Shown: positions 53,646-61,555 of the stretch, in pieces
Layout: every line of letters begins with the position of its first letter
Numbering within the stretch: position 1 is the stretch's first letter
Origin: Picosynechococcus sp. PCC 7002
GTDB lineage: Bacteria > Cyanobacteriota > Cyanobacteriia > Cyanobacteriales > MRBY01
Assembly (NCBI RefSeq): GCF_963860125.1
Contig: NZ_CAWLFA010000001.1
Span: forward strand, 2,480,001 to 2,544,000
Direction: 5' to 3'
DNA length: 64,000 nt
Program-made: the position numbers and the translations under genes
Notes under the pieces: generated by a model
The model's database searches: none
What the model was told of the DNA's origin: nothing
Seen by the model: the letters and a program-made list of their open reading frames with translations, nothing else

Positions 53646-54542
53646 ATGTCTGTCTTTAAAGAAGCCTGTGCCTATCTGGGTATGTCCTCTCTCCTGATTG
53701 TCCAAGGGGCGATCGCCCCGGCCCAAGCCCAACAAAACTATCCTCTGACCTGTCGAGGTGGCGGGAATTTAAGCATTACCAATACCAGCGGTAACAATGT
53801 AAAAATTGTCTTCCGGCCAGCAACGGGCAGTGCTCCCCAAGGCCTGCAACCAGGGGAATGTAGTTGGCAAGATCGTGCCTTTCGCTCCGGAGAACCCAAT
53901 GTGATTTGTGATACTGGTGTCCGTGCTGCCCAGTATCTCCCCAAGCTCATGCAAAGTAGCGAATCTACGACACTCCGAGTGTTTAACGATAATACTCAAG
54001 GCTGTATGCAAGTCGTTGGCTTAGGCGCGGCTCCGGTACCCCCTACCACCAGCAACACTAATGATCGACCCCGTAATCCTGGCACGCCAAACACAAACCC
54101 AGCGACGCAGAATAGGAATAACAATAACAACTCGTCTAACACCGGAAATCCTGGGAATACTGGGAATGCTGGGAATACCGGAAATGGCCCAGTTACCGGC
54201 GGAAATCCTTCTGGTTCTGGGCAATTCCGGCCTGCTTTAAGGGGAATTTGGGATACTACTTACAGCTATACCGATGGGGAACTGCAGGGCTATATCGATT
54301 GGGGATTGTCGACGGTTGGGGGGCCGGATGGCACTGATTTCATGACTATCACCACAGAGGGTTGGGACGCAAATCAAAATGCCTATGTAATCAAAGGAAC
54401 TGTTCAACTAGGACTCCTGGGTGCCCCTTTGGGTGGCCCTGTGAGAGATTTTGAGATGACCTTTACGACGCCTTGTCAGTTTGAAGGGGTCTATGGCAAC
54501 TCCCTAAACCGACCAATACCCTGGTCTGGCACTTGCCCCTGA
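53646..54542 (+). CDS. Secreted Cys-containing protein, paralogue 2, with Asn/Gly-rich linker
   Basis: A 298-residue exported protein. The signal peptide ends in PAQA after residue 28. The N-domain shares GLQPGECSWQDRAFRSGEP with paralogue 1, but the linker (about 128-200) is long and low-complexity (Pro, Asn, Thr, Gly), containing a nonanucleotide repeat. The C-terminal domain has GWDANQNAYVIKG and TPCQFEGVYGNS, ending SGTCP. The shared Cys positions indicate one fold with an inserted, variable linker. No family with known function is recognised. Expansion of the repeat could vary the linker length. Confidence 0.75.
   Translation: MSVFKEACAYLGMSSLLIVQGAIAPAQAQQNYPLTCRGGGNLSITNTSGNNVKIVFRPATGSAPQGLQPGECSWQDRAFRSGEPNVICDTGVRAAQYLPKLMQSSESTTLRVFNDNTQGCMQVVGLGAAPVPPTTSNTNDRPRNPGTPNTNPATQNRNNNNNSSNTGNPGNTGNAGNTGNGPVTGGNPSGSGQFRPALRGIWDTTYSYTDGELQGYIDWGLSTVGGPDGTDFMTITTEGWDANQNAYVIKGTVQLGLLGAPLGGPVRDFEMTFTTPCQFEGVYGNSLNRPIPWSGTCP
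54144..54188 (+). repeat. Nonanucleotide tandem repeat coding for Gly-Asn-X
   Basis: Five nearly identical 9-bp units (of the form GGGAATACT, third codon variable) lie in frame inside the second secreted paralogue and encode GNP-GNT-GNA-GNT-GNG. They fall in the linker, so length change would not disturb the domains. Confidence 0.85.
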
Positions 54543-54620
54543 TCACGAGATTTTTTGACGGTGCAGAGAAATTTCCTTTAGGATAAAACCAGTTTTTCTG
54601 CACTGTATCTAGGTTGCGCC

Positions 54621-55208
54621 ATGGTAGGCCGAAAGCTTGCTTTTAACCGTAATGCTGCCCTTGAAAAGGCGATGGAATTGTTTTGGGAAAAGGGTTACAG
54701 CGCTACAAGCCTTGCGGAACTTTTGGACTACATGGGGATCCAGCGGCAAAGTCTGTACAACACCTTTGGCAATAAACATGATTTGTTCCTGGAGGCGATC
54801 GCCTACTACGGCAAAATCGCAGTGCGCCAGCTAGAAGAGCGGCTCAACTATTCCGCTTCCCCCCTCGAAAATCTCCGAAATTTGTTTTATCAAACCGCCG
54901 ACAATGCCAAGCTCCTCGGTTGTCGGGGCTGTTTTGTCGTCAATGCAATGATTGAACTCGCGCCCCACGATCCCCAGGTGGCCGCCCTCGTGGAAGATAT
55001 TGCCACCAATGTCGAGCAAATTTTTACGGGTACCCTCAATCAGGCGATCGCCAAAGGAGAACTGCCCCCCGCTTTTGACAGCCCGAAAACTGCCCGTTAT
55101 CTCTACCATGTCCTTCTAGGATTAAATACCCGCATTAAAGGCTTGCCTAACCCCGAACACCTTAGAGAAACCCTCGATCTCGCCCTGATGGTGCTGCAAC
55201 CCCAATAA
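54621..55208 (+). CDS. TetR/AcrR family transcriptional regulator
   Basis: A 195-residue repressor. The N-terminal HTH covers residues 11-55 (ALEKAMELFWEKGYSATSLAEL, then MGIQRQSLYNTFGNKHDLFLEA). The C-terminal ligand domain includes LLGCRGCFVVNAMIEL with Cys residues often found in the COG1309 AcrR-type group. The ligand and target are unknown; TetR regulators often control neighbours, but none of the adjacent genes is an obvious efflux or enzyme target. The ATG at 54621 fits the family. Confidence 0.9.
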   Translation: MVGRKLAFNRNAALEKAMELFWEKGYSATSLAELLDYMGIQRQSLYNTFGNKHDLFLEAIAYYGKIAVRQLEERLNYSASPLENLRNLFYQTADNAKLLGCRGCFVVNAMIELAPHDPQVAALVEDIATNVEQIFTGTLNQAIAKGELPPAFDSPKTARYLYHVLLGLNTRIKGLPNPEHLRETLDLALMVLQPQ

Positions 55209-55240
55209 AAAAGCCCCCTGGCCGATGAACCAGAGAGCCC
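55207..55240 (-). terminator. Rho-independent terminator for the Bax-inhibitor-1 gene
   Basis: On the minus strand, GGGCTCTCTGG (55230-55240) pairs with CCAGGGGGCT (55212-55221) with a few G-U pairs, followed by six T (55207-55212). It overlaps the TetR stop codon on the plus strand. Confidence 0.65.
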
Positions 55241-55276
55241 ATTCTCCCCTGGGGGAGATGTCGAAGACATTGGGGG

Positions 55277-56005
55277 TTAGTCGCGGCTATTGATGGCAAT
55301 CAACAAGCGCAGAATAAACACAAATAGGTTGATATAGGTCAAATACATCGACAGAGCAGCCGAGAGATATTGCTCATTACGGTAGGCACGAGGCAACACA
55401 TAGAAGTCAACTACCGCTGAACCAGCAAATAATAGTGTCCCTAAGCCAGAGATCCCGACCTCTAACCAACTGGGCGTGTAAACTCCAAAGAAAGCAAAAC
55501 CAAGCTGGGCCAACAGCACCACAAACAAGGCAATAATTCCGAGGCGCACTGTTTGGGCCAGGGCTAAACCATCTTCATCGGAGAGGTTTGAGCCAATATT
55601 GCGCCCAATGATGAAAGTAATACCACAGCCGAGGGCTGCGATCCCAACCCCTTGGATCCCAACTCCTGCAGTACCAATGGCGAGGGCAACAATCCCTGTG
55701 AGGGTGTACCCAGAAAGTAGACTGTAGCCGGCCAAGAGAGGGAGGGCGACGCTATTATTTCCCTTTTCAGCGACCCCACGGGCAACGAAAAAGAGGGCCA
55801 ATTCAGCGATCAGGGCAACCCAGAAGGTGGGCATAAAGATGCTGGGATTGGTTTGGATTACTCCCAAACCACCATAGGTTCCGAGGGCTGTCAGGAGTAG
55901 GCCGCCCCCCAAGTAGGGTAGGGCATTTTTAATGACTTCTGGGCCAACCAGGGCTTGACCTTTGGCCTGCTGAATGGCGTTACGAAAATTACTGGTGTTG
56001 CTCAT
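55277..56005 (-). CDS. Bax inhibitor-1/YccA family membrane protein
   Basis: A 242-residue protein with seven hydrophobic helices, matching the BI-1/YccA/YbhL family. Examples include LPYLGGGLLLTALGTYGGLG in the first helices and ALSMYLTYINLFVFILRLLIAI at the end, with the charged C-terminal residues usual for this family. Bacterial members modulate membrane proteases such as FtsH or act as calcium leak channels; the role here is not shown. It converges with the TetR gene and is preceded by a 157-bp gap to accA. Confidence 0.88.
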   Translation of the reverse strand: MSNTSNFRNAIQQAKGQALVGPEVIKNALPYLGGGLLLTALGTYGGLGVIQTNPSIFMPTFWVALIAELALFFVARGVAEKGNNSVALPLLAGYSLLSGYTLTGIVALAIGTAGVGIQGVGIAALGCGITFIIGRNIGSNLSDEDGLALAQTVRLGIIALFVVLLAQLGFAFFGVYTPSWLEVGISGLGTLLFAGSAVVDFYVLPRAYRNEQYLSAALSMYLTYINLFVFILRLLIAINSRD

Positions 56006-56161
56006 AAATAAGTGATTTGATGCTTGAAAAGTTAAAACTGCTTACTTTCTATTTTGGCAAAACTTTTCGGGGGTGGCAGTACGGATTCCTTTACTGTTGG
56101 GGAGGCTTCCGGGGATAATAGACTTTGATTTGTGAACTGTCGTCAGTGAATTGGACTCACC

Positions 56162-57139
56162 ATGCCGAAAACGGAGCGCCGGACGTTTCTGCTTGATTTT
56201 GAAAAACCTCTTTCGGAATTAGAATCACGCATCCATCAAATTCGTGATCTTGCTGCGGAGAATAATGTTGATGTTTCAGAACAGATTCAGCAGCTAGAGG
56301 CGCGGGCAGACCAGCTCCGGGAAGAAATTTTTAGTACCCTCACCCCGGCCCAACGGCTGCAATTGGCACGGCATCCCCGGCGTCCCAGCACCCTTGATTA
56401 TGTTCAAATGATGGCGGACGAATGGTTTGAACTCCATGGCGATCGCGGTGGATCTGATGATCCGGCTCTCATTGGCGGGGTGGCCCGCTTCGATGGTCAA
56501 CCGGTGATGATGCTAGGGCACCAAAAAGGACGGGATACGAAGGATAATGTCGCCCGCAATTTTGGCATGCCAGCTCCTGGGGGCTACCGTAAGGCGATGC
56601 GGCTGATGGACCATGCCAACCGTTTTGGGATGCCGATTTTAACGTTTATTGATACTCCTGGGGCTTGGGCGGGTTTAGAAGCGGAAAAGTTGGGCCAAGG
56701 GGAGGCGATCGCCTTTAACCTCCGGGAAATGTTTAGCCTCGATGTGCCGATTATTTGCACGGTCATTGGCGAAGGCGGTTCCGGTGGGGCCTTAGGGATT
56801 GGCGTGGGCGATCGCGTCTTGATGTTAAAAAATTCCGTTTACACAGTGGCGACCCCAGAGGCTTGTGCCGCCATTCTCTGGAAAGATGCCGGGAAATCAG
56901 AGCAGGCCGCCGCCGCCCTCAAGATTACAGCAGAGGATCTGAAAAGCCTTGAGATTATCGATGAAATTGTCCCAGAGCCAGCCTCCTGCGCCCACGCCGA
57001 TCCCATTGGGGCCGCCCAACTCCTGAAAGCAGCGATCCAAGATAACCTCCAAGCCTTGCTGAAGCTGACGCCAGAACGCCGCCGTGAATTGCGCTACCAG
57101 CGGTTCCGGAAAATTGGTGTGTTTTTAGAAAGTTCCTAA
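56162..57139 (+). CDS. accA: Acetyl-CoA carboxylase carboxyltransferase subunit alpha
   Basis: A 325-residue subunit that, with AccD, transfers carbon dioxide from biotin to acetyl-CoA, the first step of fatty-acid synthesis. Signatures: LDFEKPLSELESRIHQIRDL (N-terminal), RPSTLDYVQMMADEWFELHG, the oxyanion-forming EGGSGGALGIGVGDRVL and ATPEACAAILWKDAGKS. accD, accB and accC are not in the window, as in most cyanobacteria where these genes are dispersed. The start is the ATG at 56162. A HIP1 site lies in the N-terminal third. Confidence 0.96.
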   Translation: MPKTERRTFLLDFEKPLSELESRIHQIRDLAAENNVDVSEQIQQLEARADQLREEIFSTLTPAQRLQLARHPRRPSTLDYVQMMADEWFELHGDRGGSDDPALIGGVARFDGQPVMMLGHQKGRDTKDNVARNFGMPAPGGYRKAMRLMDHANRFGMPILTFIDTPGAWAGLEAEKLGQGEAIAFNLREMFSLDVPIICTVIGEGGSGGALGIGVGDRVLMLKNSVYTVATPEACAAILWKDAGKSEQAAAALKITAEDLKSLEIIDEIVPEPASCAHADPIGAAQLLKAAIQDNLQALLKLTPERRRELRYQRFRKIGVFLESS

Positions 57140-57854
57140 CTTTAGGATCTGGTTTGGCATTCATGGGTACTGATTCTAATCATTTAGCAATATTTTGTAA
57201 CATTTCCGAAATTTTGCTAGGATAAGAAGCCGCTGAGCCCTAATGTGAACTATGGGACTTTCCCCCAATTTTGTTCTCCCAAAAGGCAGTGAAATCACCA
57301 ATATCCTTTCGTCTCCATTGGTAAACAGAGTTTAGGTCGTGGACATTTTTTCTGGGATTTTCTATGGACTAAGCTAAATTTTTTGCCCACCCATCGCGCT
57401 ATGTTGAGTGCAGTTCCCTGCCCATGATCTCTCCTGTCCACCTTTGGCGATCGCCTCTGCCCCTAAATTCTTGCAAACCCTTGGCCTTTCTTCCTTCCTT
57501 TGCGATGGCAGCCCCCCTGATATCCAAGCTCAATGTTCAACAGCATGGCAGGTTCGGGATTTTGTTTAACGCCTCATCCATTGCCATTCCGCAACTCCTG
57601 ATCCCCAGACCCACCCGGCTGTGCCGTCATCGAATGACGCAGCCTAGTCATGTCTGGCTAAGTTTTGGCCGCTCCAGGATTTTTATTTCCGAAAGCGTCC
57701 CCAAAGTATTCTTCAAGGGATTCGACCATCCGTTGAGCCCAGTATTGAAGAATTGACCATGATCTCTAAAGCAGGGAATCCAACAGTTTATTGTTAGCGA
57801 GGATCTACTCTCCCCTGCCCCAGTTCCTTTTACTTCTTCATTCCATACCGAATT
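57140..57854. other. Long intergenic stretch upstream of folE
   Basis: These 715 bp between accA and folE hold no convincing gene. A plus-strand frame at 57424-57756 has an unnatural, Pro/Ser-rich, low-complexity translation and no ribosome-binding site. A short minus-strand frame near 57660-57760 reads protein-like (WSILQYWAQRMVESLEEYFG) but is bounded by a stop only about two residues upstream. One HIP1 site is near 57449. Some of the space probably holds the accA 3' end and the folE promoter. Confidence 0.5.
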
Positions 57855-58574
57855 ATGACAACATCTTCTTCAAGCGGCTTCAATGGTTCTACAAAAACCA
57901 TGGCGACTGATGCTCTAGGTCGTGACCTCAATGATCTGGTGACTCGGCCAGACCGCAATAGCCACAATGGCAAAGCAGCAAGCATTCGCCCTGCCACAGA
58001 AGAAAGCCAGCAGAAAATGGCAGAGGCTGTGCATACGATGCTAGAAGCCGTTGGCGAAGATCCTGACCGTGAAGGTCTCCTAAAGACGCCGCTGCGGGTG
58101 GCAAAAGCCATGCAGTTTCTGACCCAAGGCTATAACCAGTCCCTTGAAGACATCGTCAATGGTGCAATTTTCGATGAAGGGCACAATGAAATGGTATTGG
58201 TGCGGGACATCGATTTCTTTAGCCTCTGCGAACACCACATGTTGCCCTTTATGGGTCGGGCCCACGTGGCCTATATCCCGAATCAGAAAGTTGTGGGCCT
58301 CAGCAAATTAGCGCGGATCGTTGAAATGTATTCCCGTCGTCTCCAGGTGCAAGAACGTCTGACCCGACAAATTGCAGAAGCGGTCCAAGAAATCCTTGAC
58401 CCCCAAGGGGTTGCGGTGGTGATGGAAGGGATTCACATGTGTATGTCCATGCGGGGTGTCCAAAAGCCCGGTTCTTGGACAGTTACCAGTGCCATGATTG
58501 GGTGCTTCCAGAAAGAACAAAAAACCCGTGAAGAGTTTCTCAACTTGATTCGTCACCAACCCAGCTTTATTTAA
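57855..58574 (+). CDS. folE: GTP cyclohydrolase I FolE
   Basis: A 239-residue enzyme converting GTP to 7,8-dihydroneopterin triphosphate, the entry to folate and tetrahydropterin synthesis. The zinc ligands are Cys125 and His128 (LCEHHMLP) and Cys196 (GIHMCMSMRG). REGLLKTPLRVAKAMQFLTQGY and VVGLSKLARIVEMYSRRLQV are typical. The first 50 residues are low-complexity (Ser, Thr) and longer than the average N-terminus. A perfect terminator follows at 58631. Confidence 0.95.
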   Translation: MTTSSSSGFNGSTKTMATDALGRDLNDLVTRPDRNSHNGKAASIRPATEESQQKMAEAVHTMLEAVGEDPDREGLLKTPLRVAKAMQFLTQGYNQSLEDIVNGAIFDEGHNEMVLVRDIDFFSLCEHHMLPFMGRAHVAYIPNQKVVGLSKLARIVEMYSRRLQVQERLTRQIAEAVQEILDPQGVAVVMEGIHMCMSMRGVQKPGSWTVTSAMIGCFQKEQKTREEFLNLIRHQPSFI

Positions 58575-58630
58575 GGCAATTTGAGATTGTAGTGTCGCAA
58601 TCTAAAACATAAAAAACATAAATAAGAGAA

Positions 58631-58655
58631 GGGCAGCCCTAGGGCTGCCCTTTTT
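58631..58655 (+). terminator. Rho-independent terminator of folE
   Basis: GGGCAGCCCT at 58631-58640 is followed by AGGGCTGCCC at 58641-58650, a perfect 20-bp palindrome, then five T. It lies about 55 bp after the stop. Confidence 0.88.
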
Positions 58656-58693
58656 GCTAAATTGCCTATCAGCAATGAAAATCGACCAGCATC

Positions 58694-59794
58694 CTAGGCG
58701 GCATAGGTCGGGAAATCGGTATAGCCTTCCGCGCCTGTGGGGGCATACCAAGTGGCTATATCTGCATCGGGGTTTAAGGCCCAGTTATTGGTGTAACGTT
58801 CAACGAGGTCAGGGTTACTAATAAAAGGACGGCCAATGGCAATTAGGTCAGCTTGCCCAGTGGCGATCGCCGTTTCTGCACTGCTTCGATCATAGCCACA
58901 ATTACCCATGAGAACACCATCATAAACGGCCCGGAAATCAGCCAAGGTCAGCGGCTCTCCCAGTTCATGGAAACCAAAGGCCAAACCATCCATCACATGG
59001 AAATAGGCCAAATTGTACCGATTGAGTTGACTGGCAGCATAGGTAAACTGCTCCCGGAAATCGGGCGAACCCATATCATTAAAGGAACCATTGGGGGAAA
59101 AACGAACACCCACACGACGGGAATCCCAGACCGTTGTTACCGCATCTAAAATCTCGAGGAGTAAACGACAACGATTCGTGGCGCTGCCCCCATAGGCATC
59201 CGTACGATGGTTCGTTTTCGATTGGAGGAATGTATCGAGTAAATAGCCGTTGGCGGAGTGAATCTCAATACCATCAAAGCCCGCTGCTTTTGCCCTGATT
59301 GCCGCCTGGCGATACTCCTCAATAATCCCAGGGATTTCTTCTGTTTCAATGGCCCTGGGGACTTCATAGGGCTGTTTGCCAAGGGGCGTATGAATTTCTT
59401 CGCCGTTATTAATTTTGATTGCGGAAGGGGCGATCGGCAATTGACCCCCATGGAAACTGCTATGGGAAGCGCGGCCCATGTGCCACAATTGCAAAAAAAT
59501 CTTGCCGCCTTTGGCGTGGACGGCTTGGGTGGTGAGTTGCCATCCTTCAACCATGGCGTCCGTGTAAACACCTGGCGATTCATTCCAACCATTGGCCTGT
59601 TCTGAAATGGTTGTGGCCTCTGCAATAATTAGACCCGCCGAAGCCCGTTGGCCATAGTATTCCGCCATGAGCGCGTTGGGAATGCGATCTTTGCCAGCCC
59701 GTGCCCTGGTCATGGGAGCCATTACTACACGGTTTGTCAAAGGGAGATCCCAGAGGTGAAAAGGCTCTAAAAGCGTTGCAAAAGTCGTTGTCAT
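58694..59794 (-). CDS. Alkene reductase, Old Yellow Enzyme family
   Basis: A 366-residue FMN-dependent ene-reductase. Signatures: VVMAPMTRARAGKDRIPNAL, LWHMGRASHSSFHGG, HSANGYLLDTFLQSKTNHR and the phosphate-binding DAYGGSATNRCRLLLEIL. It reduces activated C=C bonds with NAD(P)H; natural substrates in cyanobacteria are unclear. The start is the ATG at 59794. It is the only gene on this strand between folE and the HerA-like gene, with a 72-bp gap to the latter. Confidence 0.92.
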   Translation of the reverse strand: MTTTFATLLEPFHLWDLPLTNRVVMAPMTRARAGKDRIPNALMAEYYGQRASAGLIIAEATTISEQANGWNESPGVYTDAMVEGWQLTTQAVHAKGGKIFLQLWHMGRASHSSFHGGQLPIAPSAIKINNGEEIHTPLGKQPYEVPRAIETEEIPGIIEEYRQAAIRAKAAGFDGIEIHSANGYLLDTFLQSKTNHRTDAYGGSATNRCRLLLEILDAVTTVWDSRRVGVRFSPNGSFNDMGSPDFREQFTYAASQLNRYNLAYFHVMDGLAFGFHELGEPLTLADFRAVYDGVLMGNCGYDRSSAETAIATGQADLIAIGRPFISNPDLVERYTNNWALNPDADIATWYAPTGAEGYTDFPTYAA

Positions 59795-59866
59795 AGATTT
59801 AATTGTTCTTTTTGACTACTTGGTCAATAAAATATTTGTTCATTGTAAACTTTTTTAACAATTTTC

Positions 59867-61534
59867 CTAAAAACCGAGATCTGTCTTAGCCAAATCTGCC
59901 TCGACAAACAAGGTTTCATCCGCCATCGTTTGCCAGTCATGGCAGCCAATTTCTTGGTAAAACGCCTGGTCATAGGAGCGCGTCCGCATCACTACCGGCA
60001 TCGGGAGAGCGTGACCAAGCACAAGAGCCTGTTGTTTGGAATCTAATTTGGCCAGGACAGAGCGTAGGTTGCCGCCCCCAGAGACCCCCGTAAAAATCGC
60101 ATCAATATCTTTTTCGTCATTGAGCAAACAAGTTACCCGCGTGCCAATTTGGGACATGACTTCGTTGTCGATACCGGAGGGACGTTGATCGACGACCAGG
60201 AGGGTGACAAAATATTTCCGCATTTCCCTGGCGATCGTGCCAAAAATGGTTTGATGGACAATCTTAGAGTCTAAAAATCGGTGGGCTTCTTCAATGGTGA
60301 TCACCAGGGGCGTCGGTTTATTCTGGACGTTTTTGGTTTGCAGGTACAGATCTGCTTTTTTCACATAGGCGGCGTGAATGCGTCGGGTAATCATATTTGT
60401 CGCCAACATATACGACAGCATATTGGACTGGGAGCCAAACTCAATGATTACGTGTTTCCCGGCATCAAGGCTCTGGAGCAGTTGATCGATGTAGTTAAAG
60501 GGGCAAGTTTGGCGGATATATTTAAGGTTTTCGAGTCGTTTTAATTTCCGCTGCAGAGCCATAATAGAACCAGCATGGCCTTGGCGTTCTTCGCAAAAAA
60601 GGCGGATATCTTCATTGCTCATCTCCAGAAGTTTGACAATCCAGGTACGGCCAAACTCAGAATAGAGGACGTTGGCATTATCGAGACTCGCCTCAGATAG
60701 CCCCAGTTCAAAGCCAACGAGCCGAATATCTTCAATTTCAATTTGATCGAAGCTGAGGTAAAGTTCCTGGGCATCGCGTACCCCCCGCCGCTGAGTGGAT
60801 TCTGAATCGAGGGTATAGATTTCGACTTGACCGGGGAAAAGCTGCCGGAGACCTTTAACGGTACTGACGCCTTTGCCCTCTTCAATCGCTTCCCAACCGT
60901 ATTCAGAATGCATATCAAACATCAGGTTTACGGCGGCCCGTCGCTTGATAATTCCAGACAGCAATAAACGGGTTAGGAAGGATTTGCCGGTGCCAGACTT
61001 ACCAAAAATGCCGTTACTTCGTTCCACAAAGCGGTCAAGGTCGAGGCAAATGGGCACATCCATATCAAGGGGACGGCCAATGGCAAATTTTTTGTGGTGG
61101 GGATCGTCCTCCCAACCAAATACTCGCCGAAAGTCTTGTTCGTTGGCTTCGTAAACTTGACTGAAGTGACTAGGGATCGTTTTTACGGGCAGTAGCTCAA
61201 GGGTCTCAAAGTTTTCTGTTTCATGCTCTTCTGCTTGGCTGGGGGTAAACATCAGCATCGGTGCGAGTTCGACGGTGCCATAGGTGCTGGTTCCGGCAAG
61301 GACGGCTTGGAGGAAATCGTCGTTGGGATTGGGTGGATCGGCGAGGATGCGGGGGCTAGAGGTGCCCAGGGAAACATCGGTGAGAAGACAGAAAAATTGG
61401 GAGCGGCTCCCTTTGACGACGAGAAATTTACCGACGCGCATTTCTTCGACGGACACATCGCCATGGAGACGGACTTCGAGGCCTTGGCTGAGGGAACCTT
61501 GAATTACGGAGCCAAGGGGGTGTTCGGTGGTCAT
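59867..61534 (-). CDS. HerA/DUF87-type ATPase
   Basis: A 555-residue P-loop ATPase of the HerA-FtsK group. An N-terminal HAS-barrel (1-130) precedes the ATPase core with Walker A IFGKSGTGKSFLTRL and the Walker-B-like VITIEEAHRFLDS, then an Arg-finger region (GTRVTCLLNDEKDIDAIF). HerA normally partners the NurA nuclease in DNA repair, but no nurA is present in the window. The ATG at 61534 (MTTEHP) is used; a TTG two codons upstream is in frame. It is 21 bp after the large repeat-protein gene, implying an operon. Confidence 0.87.
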   Translation of the reverse strand: MTTEHPLGSVIQGSLSQGLEVRLHGDVSVEEMRVGKFLVVKGSRSQFFCLLTDVSLGTSSPRILADPPNPNDDFLQAVLAGTSTYGTVELAPMLMFTPSQAEEHETENFETLELLPVKTIPSHFSQVYEANEQDFRRVFGWEDDPHHKKFAIGRPLDMDVPICLDLDRFVERSNGIFGKSGTGKSFLTRLLLSGIIKRRAAVNLMFDMHSEYGWEAIEEGKGVSTVKGLRQLFPGQVEIYTLDSESTQRRGVRDAQELYLSFDQIEIEDIRLVGFELGLSEASLDNANVLYSEFGRTWIVKLLEMSNEDIRLFCEERQGHAGSIMALQRKLKRLENLKYIRQTCPFNYIDQLLQSLDAGKHVIIEFGSQSNMLSYMLATNMITRRIHAAYVKKADLYLQTKNVQNKPTPLVITIEEAHRFLDSKIVHQTIFGTIAREMRKYFVTLLVVDQRPSGIDNEVMSQIGTRVTCLLNDEKDIDAIFTGVSGGGNLRSVLAKLDSKQQALVLGHALPMPVVMRTRSYDQAFYQEIGCHDWQTMADETLFVEADLAKTDLGF

Positions 61535-61555
61535 GGGCAACTGAAGAAGGGGAAA

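Noticed and set aside
54144..54188. Repeat array as a possible CRISPR
   Set aside because: Units are 9 bp, contiguous, without spacers and in frame; they encode a protein linker.
57424..57756. 110-codon plus-strand frame upstream of folE
   Set aside because: Low-complexity, Pro/Ser-rich translation with no motif and no ribosome-binding site; more likely chance.
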